Assembly (NCBI RefSeq): GCF_009617575.1
Contig: NZ_WIXJ01000004.1
Span: 1 to 64,000 of the forward strand
Origin: Rhodocyclus gracilis
Lineage (GTDB): Bacteria > Pseudomonadota > Gammaproteobacteria > Burkholderiales > Rhodocyclaceae
Direction: 5' to 3'
Length of the DNA stretch: 64,000 nt
In this document: positions 25,730-34,358 of the stretch, one piece after another
How positions within the stretch are numbered: the stretch's first letter is position 1
How the letters are laid out: every line of letters begins with the position of its first letter
Notes under the pieces: generated by a model
Databases searched by the model: none
The model's input: only the letters and a program-made list of their open reading frames with translations
Told to the model about the DNA's origin: nothing
Program-made: the position numbers and the translations under genes

Positions 25730-28210
25730 CTAACGCCCTCTGTCAGCGCTCCCTGCCGCCAAGGGCTGGCGATGCGCGTCGAGCAGCAGGCTTTCCAGAC
25801 GGCGGGCGAAGGCGACGCTGTCGAAGAGCGGCGAATCCACACGCAAGGCCCGCGCCCGCGCCGTGATGGATTGGCGCCAGTCGGCATCCGTGCACACGCG
25901 CAGAATCAAGGCGCGATACGCCTCGCGGGACGTGGCAACGAGCTCCGGCAAGCCGGCCGCGACCAGCAGGCTCGCGGCAACCCGCTCGGCAAACGCCTCG
26001 CCCTGCAGGCTGATCACCGGAACGCCCGCCCACAAGGCGTCCGAACTGGTGGTGTGGCCGTTACACGGAAAAGTATCGAGCGCGATATCAGCCAGAGGCA
26101 GCCGCGCCAGATGCTCGGCCTGCGCGCGCCCTTCAGCGAACACCAGACGCGCCGGCGCGATTCCGGCAGCCTCGGCGACGCGTCGCAACTCGCGTTCGGC
26201 CCAGGGGTTGGATGCCCACAACCAGAGCACGGACTGCGGCACCTGCCGCAACACGTCGAGCCAGACGGCAAAAATCTCCGGAGTGATCTTGTAGGTCTGG
26301 TTGAACGAGCAAAGCACCAGCGCCCCCTCCGGCAAGCCCTCAGCCGCTCGCGTTGACGGCGGCGCACTGGCGCGCTGGCGGCAATTCGGCTGATAACTGG
26401 CGGGCAGATGCAGCAGCCGCTCGCTGAACATCCACTGATGCTCGAGCGGCGCCACCACCGGGTCGGCAATCAGATAATCGACCCACGGCGCGCCCAGCGT
26501 GCCGGGATAGCCAAGCCAGTTGATCTGCACCGGCGCCAGACGGTACTGCAACCATTCGCTGTGATTTCCCTCGGTGTAGCCCTTGAGGTCGATCAACACG
26601 TCGAGCTGCAACGCAGCAATCTGCGCGACCGCCTCGCGCGTCGGCAAACCGGCGAGATCGACGAAGCGTTCGACGCTGGCGGCAACGCGGGCACGCATGG
26701 CGCTTCCGTCGTCGACGCCGTAGGAAAGGCCGATCACCTCGAAACGCTCGCGGTCATGCGCGTCGAGCATTTCGATCATGAGGAAGGCCGTGGCGTGATT
26801 CTTGAAATCGGACGACAGATAGCCGACGCGCAAACGCTGCCCCGGCGAGCGGGCCGACGCGGCCGATGCCGGAGCTTCGGCAACGCTCGCACTGGCAAGG
26901 CCGCGCGCCAGTGCTGCGCTGCGGTTCTCGGCACAGCGGCGCTGCAATTGCGGCGTCGTGCCCGGCATCGACAGCACAATGAAGGGCGGCACATCGGCCG
27001 AATTCTCGTCGATGGCGCGGATGACGCGCTGTTGCAACTCGACCAGACCGTCCCAACGGCACAGGTGCAGACGCTGAAAGAGAAGATGCGCCGCAATCAG
27101 GCCGTTTTCCGGATCGAGCGCCGCGGCAGCAGCCAGCGACTCGGCCGCATCGAGGCGGCAGCCGGCGTCGAGCTGGGCCATGGCGAGATTGAAGTGCGCG
27201 GGAGCAAACTCCGGATCGGCGGCGAGCGCACGCGCATAAAGGGCAGTCGCTTCGCCGGGGCGACTGAGCGCCGCGTATTGATTGGCGAGGTTGGTGAGCG
27301 TTGCCGGTGCCTCTGGCGCCAGCGCCAGAGCGCGCTCGTAAGCCGCACACGCCGTCTCGCGTAGCCCGGCCGCCGCGTAGGCCAGACCACGATTGAAGTG
27401 CCAGGCCGCCTCTTCGGGCGCCAAACTTGCCGCACGATCCAGCTGTTCGCGCGCGGCGTCACCGAGCCCGGCACGCAGCAGCGCCAGCCCCAGACGTCCG
27501 CGCAGCGCAGCGTCGTCTGGCGTCAGCGCCACGGCCTCCAGCAAATCGCCGAGCATCGCCTCCCGTTCGCCTTGCCGCTCGTGGATATCGGCGCGCGTAC
27601 ACCAGTCGCCGGCGCGCGCGGAAGCAACGAGGGCAGCCGAAGCAACCGGGTTGACCACGCCAGCAGCGGAGGCCGCGGCATGAAGCGGGCGCGCCAGTTG
27701 CCGGTCGATCGCCGCCAGCGCCAGATCGTCGCGGCCCGTGTCCGCGTAGAGTCGCGCCAGCTGCCGCCAGGCATCGGGCGTCGTGCCATGGGTCAGCGCC
27801 TGCCACTGCACGATAGCGGCGTCGACCTCGCCCGCCCTCGTCAGGGTAAGCGCGTACTCACGGCGAATGACTTCCTGCGCGGCGCCGGCGGGCAAAGACG
27901 ACAACAGTTCTTCGTAAATCAGCCGGGCTTCGCCGAACCGCCCGGCATTGAAGAGCTGAATGGCCAGCCCCTGCCGATAGTTGAGCGCCGCCGGGTGCGC
28001 AGCGATCACCGCACGCATGCGAACCTCTCCCGAGGCATGCTCACCGATCTCGAAGAGCAGTTGCCCGAGCAGAAAACTCGCGTCGGGCTGACCGGGCAAG
28101 AGCGCCAGCCCGGCCTCATAACACTGGCGCGCCGCGGCGTGGCGACCGGCACGATGATGCGCGAGTCCGTTGGCGAAGAGTTGTTGCGCTTCTTGTACAC
28201 GAGCGGTCAT
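25730..28210 (-). CDS. TPR O-GlcNAc-transferase-type (GT41) glycosyltransferase
   Basis: The 826-residue protein carries TPR repeats (about 1-395) followed by a GT41 catalytic region (about 450-810). Hallmarks are RVGYLSSDFKNHATAF, DVLIDLKGYTEGNHS, QINWLGYPGTLGAPWVDY, LVLCSFNQTYKITPEIF and HTTSSDALWAGVPVIS. Bacterial relatives beside flagellin genes glycosylate flagellin Ser/Thr, so transfer onto FliC is the likely role. The start overlaps the stop of the upstream TPR gene (ATGA), making three coupled TPR genes. The C-terminus converges on the HAD gene across about 116 nt of imperfect repeats. Confidence 0.9.
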   Translation of the reverse strand: MTARVQEAQQLFANGLAHHRAGRHAAARQCYEAGLALLPGQPDASFLLGQLLFEIGEHASGEVRMRAVIAAHPAALNYRQGLAIQLFNAGRFGEARLIYEELLSSLPAGAAQEVIRREYALTLTRAGEVDAAIVQWQALTHGTTPDAWRQLARLYADTGRDDLALAAIDRQLARPLHAAASAAGVVNPVASAALVASARAGDWCTRADIHERQGEREAMLGDLLEAVALTPDDAALRGRLGLALLRAGLGDAAREQLDRAASLAPEEAAWHFNRGLAYAAAGLRETACAAYERALALAPEAPATLTNLANQYAALSRPGEATALYARALAADPEFAPAHFNLAMAQLDAGCRLDAAESLAAAAALDPENGLIAAHLLFQRLHLCRWDGLVELQQRVIRAIDENSADVPPFIVLSMPGTTPQLQRRCAENRSAALARGLASASVAEAPASAASARSPGQRLRVGYLSSDFKNHATAFLMIEMLDAHDRERFEVIGLSYGVDDGSAMRARVAASVERFVDLAGLPTREAVAQIAALQLDVLIDLKGYTEGNHSEWLQYRLAPVQINWLGYPGTLGAPWVDYLIADPVVAPLEHQWMFSERLLHLPASYQPNCRQRASAPPSTRAAEGLPEGALVLCSFNQTYKITPEIFAVWLDVLRQVPQSVLWLWASNPWAERELRRVAEAAGIAPARLVFAEGRAQAEHLARLPLADIALDTFPCNGHTTSSDALWAGVPVISLQGEAFAERVAASLLVAAGLPELVATSREAYRALILRVCTDADWRQSITARARALRVDSPLFDSVAFARRLESLLLDAHRQPLAAGSADRGR

Positions 28211-29931
28211 GGCAGGTTCTCCGGCAGCGCGTCAGCATCCAGTGCCGCCGCCAGCTGAGCGATAACGGGCGCCCAGTCGCGCGCACGCGCCTGGCGAAAA
28301 ATGCGCATCGTCGGATACCAGGGCGAATCGCTGCGCGCGAGCAGCCAGCGCCATTCGCTCTCGGCGCGATTGAGCAGCCAGACCGGTTTGCCCAGCGCGC
28401 CGGCCAGATGCACCACGGCAGTGTCGACGGAGATCACGAGATCGAGCGCCTCGATGAAGGCGGCCGTATCGTCGAAATCGTTAAGCTCAGCCGTCCAGTC
28501 GGTGATCGGCTGCGTTGCCAGAAACGCCTGCTCGGCAGCGCTGGCGGGTGCTTTGTTCAGGCTGTACCAGGCGACATCCGGTCGCGCCAGCAAAGGCGCC
28601 AGGAGTTCGAGCGGCACGTCGAAAGTCTGCTTGTGCAGGCCGCGCTTGCCGGTCGCCCAGACCAGGCCGATCTTGCGCCGCGACTCTCCGACGAGGCGCT
28701 CCTGCCAGGCGGCGCGTTTTTCCGGCGCGGTAACGAGATAGGGCACGCTGGCGGGAATGTTCGCGAGATCCGTCTTGCAGGCGAAGGGCAGGCTGAGCAG
28801 CGGACAGTGATGCGAAAAGCCCGCCTCGTCCGTCTCGTTCACCTCGCCGGCAACAACCTCGACACGTCCCGCAAAGCTGCGCCTCATGAGAGACAGCAGC
28901 GATCCCCGCGTTTGCAGGCGCACTCGGGCAAAGCGGCTGGTCACCAGATCGACGTAGCGCGAAAACTGGATGCAGTCGCCAAACCCCTGTTCGGCGTAGA
29001 TGACGAGACCACCCATCGCAGCGGCGGCAGCCTCCTCCGGCGTGCCGTGCCAGCGCGGCAAGGTCGAGGTCGGCGCCTTGACGGCGCTGCCGGGCTCTCG
29101 CGTGTGCCAGCGATATTCGTATTCGCGGAAGCCTTCCGCCAGGCGCCCCGTCAGCAAACACAGACTCGCCAGATTGAAGTGCGCGTCGGCGTCGTCCGGG
29201 TGGCGGCGCAAAATGTCGCGAAAGAGGCGCTCCGCCGCCGTGTAATCGCCCATGGCCCCAAGCAGCAGGCCCTGATTGCGCAATAGCGACGGATCGTCGG
29301 GCGTCAGCGCCAGAGCCTGTGCGAAGAGCGCATGTGCCCGCTCGTAACGACCCAGACGCTTGCAGACGATACCCAGGCCGTTGAGCGCCTCGAGGTAAGC
29401 GGGTTCGAGGGCCAAGGCCGTCTCGAATGCCTGAATGGCGTCGTCGTTCCAGCCACAGTGCGCGAAGGCGCTGCCCATGCCGAAGAAGGCGCGGGCATTG
29501 CGCGGATCGAGCGTGAGTACCCGCTCATAGCACGCCAGCGCGCCGGCAATGTCGTCCTGCGACTGCAAGACGCCCGCCAGTTCGAGGCGCGGAGGAATTG
29601 CGTCGGGAGCCAGCTGCACGGCGCGTTCCAGCCAGAGGCGGGCGCTCGCCGGATCGTTGAGACGCGCGCAGACCACACCAAGGTTGTTGAACAGCTCCAG
29701 CGACGCCGGCGCCTGCTGTGCCGCCTGCTCGTAGTTGGCCCGCGCCGCGTGCAGGCGGCCGGCGCTCTGCTGCGCGTAGGCGCACAGGCAACGCAGATCG
29801 TAACGTTCAGGCGCCTGCGCGAGCGCCGTGTGCAGTGCGGCCTCGGCGGCAGCGAAGTCGCCGACACTCAGACGCTCTCGCGCCTCGCTTTCGGCGACGC
29901 GCACGGTGGCGGCCACGGGATCGAACGACAC
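28207..29931 (-). CDS. TPR protein with GT9-like glycosyltransferase domain
   Basis: The 574-residue protein has six or more TPR repeats in residues 1-265 (for example AIQAFETALALEPAYLEALN) and a C-terminal heptosyltransferase/GT9-like half. That half carries VIYAEQGFGDCIQFSRY, KIGLVWATGKRGLHKQTF and DLVISVDTAVVHLAGALGKPVWLL. Such proteins are common in flagellin glycosylation loci. The start is GTG three bases after the upstream stop (TAAGTCGTG), with no clear ribosome site, so translation is probably coupled. No signal peptide is present; it should act in the cytoplasm. Confidence 0.86.
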   Translation of the reverse strand: MSFDPVAATVRVAESEARERLSVGDFAAAEAALHTALAQAPERYDLRCLCAYAQQSAGRLHAARANYEQAAQQAPASLELFNNLGVVCARLNDPASARLWLERAVQLAPDAIPPRLELAGVLQSQDDIAGALACYERVLTLDPRNARAFFGMGSAFAHCGWNDDAIQAFETALALEPAYLEALNGLGIVCKRLGRYERAHALFAQALALTPDDPSLLRNQGLLLGAMGDYTAAERLFRDILRRHPDDADAHFNLASLCLLTGRLAEGFREYEYRWHTREPGSAVKAPTSTLPRWHGTPEEAAAAAMGGLVIYAEQGFGDCIQFSRYVDLVTSRFARVRLQTRGSLLSLMRRSFAGRVEVVAGEVNETDEAGFSHHCPLLSLPFACKTDLANIPASVPYLVTAPEKRAAWQERLVGESRRKIGLVWATGKRGLHKQTFDVPLELLAPLLARPDVAWYSLNKAPASAAEQAFLATQPITDWTAELNDFDDTAAFIEALDLVISVDTAVVHLAGALGKPVWLLNRAESEWRWLLARSDSPWYPTMRIFRQARARDWAPVIAQLAAALDADALPENLP

Positions 29932-29934
29932 GAC

Positions 29935-32760
29935 TTAACGCGGACGCTTGTACACACGCCAGACGATGGAGGTCTGCGCGACGACGTTGTTGAGCTGACG
30001 GATCGCCGCACGTAGCTCGGTATCGCTCAGGGTGCCCGCCTGCCGCCGAGCCTGCCATTCCGGATCAAGCGCGTGCTCGAAGAACTCCACCTCGAAGTCG
30101 ACGCCGAGAATCTGTCCCAAGGGGGTGTTCGGCGCCCGCATCGCCGCCCACTCACGATTCAGGCGCAGATTGAAGAGATCCAGCATGGACAGCGTCACCG
30201 GTCGTACATGCGTCGGGTCGCCAAGATATTCGTCGCTGCGTGGGTGCGGCACGACGATGTCGATCCGCGCGCCATCGCGGCAGACACGCCACATTTCCTT
30301 GATGATGCCGAGAAAGGTTTCGGTCGTCTGGCCGAGATGCTCGAGCACATGGATGAGCCGGATGTACTCGACCGAATCGTTGGCCCACGGCCACGGGGTT
30401 TTTTCGAGGTCGACGACCTGATCGGGAGCGCACACGGCGACACGATCCACGTTCACAAAGCCCTCCAGCTTGCGATTGCCGCAGCCCAGATTCAGCTTGA
30501 GGCCGGGCGAAGGCAAGCCCGCTGCCGACGATGGCGCCATGGCCGGCGTAGTCACCGTGCGCGCCATGCCTGCCGTGGACACCGCGGGCACCGCTGCCAC
30601 CGCAACCACATCGGACACTGCGGCCACCGCACTTACCGGCGCCACAGGCGGGGCCGGCATCGGCATCGCCACACCCATCGCCGGAGCCGACTCACTGGCG
30701 AGCGCCCACTGCGGCGACACCGCAGGCGGGGCGGACGGCGGCTCGACGCGAGGCATCTCGCCACCCGAGGCAACGACCCCCGTCAGGGACGCCGCTACCT
30801 CCTGAAAGACCGGCGCCCATTCGCCGAATGTCTTCTGCCGGAAAATGCGCATGCCCGGATACCAGGGGCTGTCACTGCGCTCCAGCAGCCAGCGCCAGTC
30901 GGTATCGAAGCGGTCGACAAGCCATACCGGTTTGCCGAGCGCACCCGCCAGATGCGGCACCGAGGTGTCGACGCTGATTACAAGATCGAGCGACTCGATG
31001 ATCGCTGCCGTGCCGGCGAAGTCGTCAACCTCGCCCATCGGATCGAAGATGCGCCCGGTGAGTCCTTCCTCGGCGATCTGCGTGCTGGCCTTGCCCTTCT
31101 GCAAGGACACCCAGCTGACACCTTCGATCGACAGGAGCGGCAGGAACTGCCGCAAATGCACCGTACGGAAGCGGTGGAAGGCGTAGATCTCGCCACTCGC
31201 CCAGACGATGCCCACCTTCAAACCGGGCAGGCCGGCGAGTCGCTCGCGCCACGCCAAGGCCTGCGGTGCCGGCGCGTGCAGGTAGGGAACGCCGGCCGGG
31301 ATCGACGCCAGGTCGGTCTTCAGCAGGCGGGGCAAGGTCAGCAAAGCGACCTGCACATCAATCGGCGGCACGCCGTTCGGCAAGTTTTCCGGCAGGATTT
31401 CGACGCCCCAGGCGCGCGCGTTTTCCGCAAACAGAGCGTGCAGCGGCGCCAGCGTCCAGAAGTAAATCTTCGCCTGCGGATGGAGCGCGCGCAGAAGCGG
31501 CAGATACCGAATGAACTGGAGGTTGTCGCCCATGCCCTGCTCGCGATAGACCAGCAGCGTGCGCTCACCCAGAGCATCGCCTGTCCATTCGGGCTCGGGG
31601 AAGCGCGGCCGATGCTCGCACACTCCGGGCATCTCCCAGCGGTTCTCGTAACGCTGCCAACCTTCGGGAAACTCGCCGCGCAGCAACAGCAGCAGCCCGA
31701 GATTGAGATCGGCCTCGATGTAGCCGGGCTTGAGCGCCAGCGAACGACGATAAGCGTGTTCGGCCTCGCCCAGCCGGCGCAGGCGGAAATACACGTTGCC
31801 GAGATTGTTCCAGCTCTCCGCCGACGCCGGATTGACCTCCAGCGCCTGCTGGAAGCTTTCGATGGCGCGTTCCATCCAGCCCTGCCGCAGCAGGCTGCTA
31901 CCGAGATTGTTGTGCGCCGCGTCGAGGCCGGGATCCAGCGCCAGCGCCTGCTTGAAGCAGGCATCGGCCATTTCCGACTCGTCCTTGGCCTGCAAGACCA
32001 ACCCGAGGTTGTTGTGCACCTCGGAGAAATCGGGCCGCAGCAGCAGCGCCTTGCGATAGCACTCGGCCGCCTCGTCCAGACGCCCTTGCCCGCGGTGCAG
32101 ATTACCGAGATAGAAGCACGCCGCCGCATCGCCAGGATCAATGCTGCCGGCGCGCGTGAAGTTGTCGAAAGCGGCGTCGTACAGCGACAGGTCTTCCTGC
32201 GCCAGCCCCAGATTGACGTACACATCCGAGTTATCGACGCCCATGGCAATCGCCGCGTTCAAGGCCTCGACCGCCTCGTGCGGGCGGCCTTCGGCACGCA
32301 GCAGTTCGCCATTGAGCGAGAAGAAATCGGCATTCGGCGCGGTATCGCGCATCAGGCGATCGAGCTCGCTGCGCGCTTCGCCCAGACGCTTGGTACGCAA
32401 GAGCGCCAGCGCCAGATTGAAACGTGCGTCGTCATTGTGCGAATCGAGCGCCGTCGCCATGCGATAGGCCGCCTCGGCCTCCGCCCAGCGCCCCTGAGCG
32501 GCCAGTATCGCCCCGCTGTCATTGTGATAGCGTGACTGCATCGGGTCGATGTCGAGCAGCCGCTGCATCAGATCGAGTGCCGACTCCGTCCGGCCGAGGC
32601 GACTCTTGATCTGCGCCAGCAGATAGATGGCGTGTTCGTTGTCTGTGCCTTCGGCAAGCGGCGAGCATAATTCTTCGGCACGCAGCAGATTACCGGCGAC
32701 AAATTGCTCGACCGCCTGCGTCAGGATGGACGCATCGATCGCTGCACTGCCTGGGTTCAT
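29935..32760 (-). CDS. TPR - GT9-like glycosyltransferase - methyltransferase fusion
   Basis: The 941-residue protein has three parts. TPR repeats occupy about 1-385 (more than ten units such as AIESFQQALEVNPASAESW). A GT9-like region spans about 390-670 (LVYREQGMGDNLQFIRYL, VGIVWASGEIYAFHRFR, LVISVDTSVPHLAGALGK). A low-complexity Ala/Val/Pro linker is followed by a class I SAM methyltransferase from about 753 (NLGCGNRKLEGFVNVD, IRLIHVLEHL) to the end. It may transfer and then methylate a sugar. The ATG at 32760 was chosen because the TPR sequence begins there; starts further upstream would extend into the promoter region. First gene of the three-gene TPR operon, divergent from fliC. Confidence 0.84.
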   Translation of the reverse strand: MNPGSAAIDASILTQAVEQFVAGNLLRAEELCSPLAEGTDNEHAIYLLAQIKSRLGRTESALDLMQRLLDIDPMQSRYHNDSGAILAAQGRWAEAEAAYRMATALDSHNDDARFNLALALLRTKRLGEARSELDRLMRDTAPNADFFSLNGELLRAEGRPHEAVEALNAAIAMGVDNSDVYVNLGLAQEDLSLYDAAFDNFTRAGSIDPGDAAACFYLGNLHRGQGRLDEAAECYRKALLLRPDFSEVHNNLGLVLQAKDESEMADACFKQALALDPGLDAAHNNLGSSLLRQGWMERAIESFQQALEVNPASAESWNNLGNVYFRLRRLGEAEHAYRRSLALKPGYIEADLNLGLLLLLRGEFPEGWQRYENRWEMPGVCEHRPRFPEPEWTGDALGERTLLVYREQGMGDNLQFIRYLPLLRALHPQAKIYFWTLAPLHALFAENARAWGVEILPENLPNGVPPIDVQVALLTLPRLLKTDLASIPAGVPYLHAPAPQALAWRERLAGLPGLKVGIVWASGEIYAFHRFRTVHLRQFLPLLSIEGVSWVSLQKGKASTQIAEEGLTGRIFDPMGEVDDFAGTAAIIESLDLVISVDTSVPHLAGALGKPVWLVDRFDTDWRWLLERSDSPWYPGMRIFRQKTFGEWAPVFQEVAASLTGVVASGGEMPRVEPPSAPPAVSPQWALASESAPAMGVAMPMPAPPVAPVSAVAAVSDVVAVAAVPAVSTAGMARTVTTPAMAPSSAAGLPSPGLKLNLGCGNRKLEGFVNVDRVAVCAPDQVVDLEKTPWPWANDSVEYIRLIHVLEHLGQTTETFLGIIKEMWRVCRDGARIDIVVPHPRSDEYLGDPTHVRPVTLSMLDLFNLRLNREWAAMRAPNTPLGQILGVDFEVEFFEHALDPEWQARRQAGTLSDTELRAAIRQLNNVVAQTSIVWRVYKRPR

Positions 32761-32842
32761 GGTTTTGTTCCACACTCGTTGATGAGCGGCAACCGACGAT
32801 GGCGGCGCCGGAATGCCGGAATGCGCGGGCATAGTGCTGTCG

Positions 32843-32871
32843 AGTCTAGCACAGCGAAATTTTTGCAAGAT
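32843..32871 (-). promoter_or_regulatory. Possible sigma70 promoter of the TPR glycosyltransferase operon
   Basis: On the minus strand ATCTTG (32871-32866), a 17-nt spacer and TAGACT (32848-32843) make a modest sigma70-like pair about 80 nt before the TPR operon start. The -35 is weak. It lies back to back with the fliC sigma28 promoter. Confidence 0.3.
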
Positions 32872-32876
32872 CACCC

Positions 32877-32903
32877 TAAAGTCGTCGCGTGCCATGCCGT
32901 CAA
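32877..32903 (+). promoter_or_regulatory. sigma28 (FliA) promoter of fliC
   Basis: TAAA (32877-32880), a 15-nt spacer and GCCGTCAA (32896-32903) match the flagellar sigma28 consensus TAAA-N15-GCCGATAA at 10 of 12 positions. Transcription should start near 32910, giving a leader of about 90 nt before the fliC ATG. Confidence 0.82.
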
Positions 32904-32999
32904 TGGACCTAACGGAGCGGAAAGCTGCCCGTGACAACAGCCAGACGTCTCGTGTGAGGCGCTGCTAACCAGTCGGTCAATGCTCGAAGGAGACGCACC

Positions 33000-33794
33000 A
33001 TGGCACAAGTAATTAACACCAACATCATGTCGCTGGATTCTCAGCGCAACCTGAACAAGACGAACGGTGCGATGAGCACCGCTCTGCAACGTCTCTCCTC
33101 CGGCCTGCGTATCAACTCGGCCATGGATGACGCGGCAGGTCTTGCTGTGGCCCAGAAGATGGACTCGCAAGTGCGCGGCATGACCGTCGCCATGCGTAAC
33201 GCCTCGGATGGCGTGTCCTACGCGCAAACCGCCGACACCGCGCTGGCCACCGTTTCCGACCAGCTGCAACGGATGCGCGAACTGGCAACCCAGTCGCTCA
33301 ACGGCACGCTGTCCGACACCGACCGCAGCAAGATCGACACGGAATACAGCGCGCTGCAAGACGAAGCCAACCGTATCCAAGGCGCGGCGACCCTGAACGG
33401 CCTGAGCGTGTTCAGCACCTTCAGCTTCCAGGTCGGTGCCAACGCTGGCGACACGATCACCGGCACCTTCTCCAGCGCCAACGTGACCGGCACCAACGTC
33501 AGCACGACGGCCGGCGCTTCGACGGCTCTGGCGAGCATCGACGCCTGGCTGGGCAGCGTGGCGACCAACCGTGCATCCATCGGCGGTACGCAAAGCCGGC
33601 TCAACTTCACGGTCTCGTACCTCGAAGGCGCGCGTGAGAACCAGTCGGCCGCTAAGAGCCGCATCATGGACACCGACTTCGCGCAAGAAACGGCCAACCT
33701 GACGCGTGCGCAGATTCTGCAACAAGCGGGCACGGCGATGGTCTCACAAGCCAACTCCCTGCCGAACAACGTCCTGACGCTGCTCAAGGGCTAA
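33000..33794 (+). CDS. fliC: Flagellin
   Basis: The 264-residue flagellin has a full N-terminal D0/D1 region (MAQVINTNIMSLDSQRNL..., SSGLRINSAMDDAAGLA) and C-terminal D1/D0 (SRIMDTDFAQETANLTRAQIL, NVLTLLKG). Only about 40 residues lie between them (about 140-180). They are rich in Ser, Thr, Gly and Ala and offer many O-glycosylation sites; no D2/D3 domains are present. A GGAG site precedes the ATG. Expression should be late, from the sigma28 promoter at 32877, and ends at the terminator at 33834. The glycosylation genes immediately upstream suggest that this protein is their acceptor. Confidence 0.97.
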   Translation: MAQVINTNIMSLDSQRNLNKTNGAMSTALQRLSSGLRINSAMDDAAGLAVAQKMDSQVRGMTVAMRNASDGVSYAQTADTALATVSDQLQRMRELATQSLNGTLSDTDRSKIDTEYSALQDEANRIQGAATLNGLSVFSTFSFQVGANAGDTITGTFSSANVTGTNVSTTAGASTALASIDAWLGSVATNRASIGGTQSRLNFTVSYLEGARENQSAAKSRIMDTDFAQETANLTRAQILQQAGTAMVSQANSLPNNVLTLLKG

Positions 33795-33796
33795 AC

Positions 33797-33813
33797 CTAG
33801 CCAAGCTGGCTAG
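33797..33813 (+). other. Short hairpin after fliC
   Basis: CTAGCC-AAGCT-GGCTAG forms a 6-bp stem right behind the fliC stop codon, ahead of the main terminator. It may stabilise the 3' end of the flagellin mRNA. No T run follows it. Confidence 0.35.
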
Positions 33814-33833
33814 ACAACCTGCAGCACCCTGAG

Positions 33834-33862
33834 CCGGCGCGGATGCAAATCCGCGCCGGTTT
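33834..33862 (+). terminator. Terminator of fliC
   Basis: An 11-bp perfect stem (CCGGCGCGGAT with ATCCGCGCCGG) closed by a GCAA tetraloop (GNRA type) is followed by TTTGT. It lies 40 nt behind the fliC stop. The T run is short, so some read-through to flaG is possible. Confidence 0.75.
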
Positions 33863-33886
33863 GTCCACCGCCATAAGGGGAAAATC

Positions 33887-34330
33887 ATGGCGATTCCCTC
33901 AGTAGATAGTGCCGCTGCCAACGTAGCGCTCAATGCCCCCGCCCCGAAATGGCCCCAGAGTTCGGCGGCCGGCACGTCGCCGGCTGACAATTCGACGGCC
34001 GTCGGCGTGAGCACGAGTACTGGCAGTACCAATCAAACGGATACGTCGAAGCAGGACGTAAAAGCCGGTACGGATAAAACCAAGCTGGAAGATGCCAACA
34101 ATCCGCGCAAAGAAGACGTAAAATCGGCCGTAGAAAAAGTCCGCAACTTTGTTCAGGCCTCGGCAGCGGATATCCAGTTTTCAATCGACCAGGATAGCCA
34201 CGGCACCATCGTCAAGGTTATCGATCGCGGGACCGGCGATGTCATCCGTCAGATTCCGTCGAAAGAAATGGTAGATATCGCCAAGGCACTCGACAAACTG
34301 CAAGGACTCTTCGTCAAACAAAGCGCCTGA
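33887..34330 (+). CDS. flaG: FlaG-family flagellar protein
   Basis: The 147-residue protein has a disordered Ser/Thr/Lys-rich N-terminal half and a conserved C-terminal FlaG domain (about 80-145). The domain includes FVQASAADIQFSIDQDSHG, VKVIDRGTGDVIRQIPSKEM and LDKLQGLFV. FlaG influences filament length and assembly; its place between fliC and fliD is classic. AAGGGG lies 7-8 nt upstream of the start. Confidence 0.92.
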   Translation: MAIPSVDSAAANVALNAPAPKWPQSSAAGTSPADNSTAVGVSTSTGSTNQTDTSKQDVKAGTDKTKLEDANNPRKEDVKSAVEKVRNFVQASAADIQFSIDQDSHGTIVKVIDRGTGDVIRQIPSKEMVDIAKALDKLQGLFVKQSA

Positions 34331-34343
34331 TTTTCGCAGGCGC
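34323..34343 (+). other. Hairpin across the flaG stop, before fliD
   Basis: GCGCCTG-ATTTTCG-CAGGCGC forms a 7-bp stem that contains the flaG stop codon and lies just ahead of the fliD ribosome site (AAGGAGAG). No T run follows. It may tune fliD translation or mRNA stability. Confidence 0.35.
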
Positions 34344-34358
34344 CGAAGGAGAGACAGC

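Noticed and set aside
30073-32535. 820-codon plus-strand frame opposite the TPR-methyltransferase gene
   Set aside because: Arg/His-rich translation without domains; the minus strand encodes regular TPR repeats.
32761-32937. N-terminal extension of the first TPR glycosyltransferase
   Set aside because: It would run through both divergent promoters, is not TPR-like and has no ribosome site.
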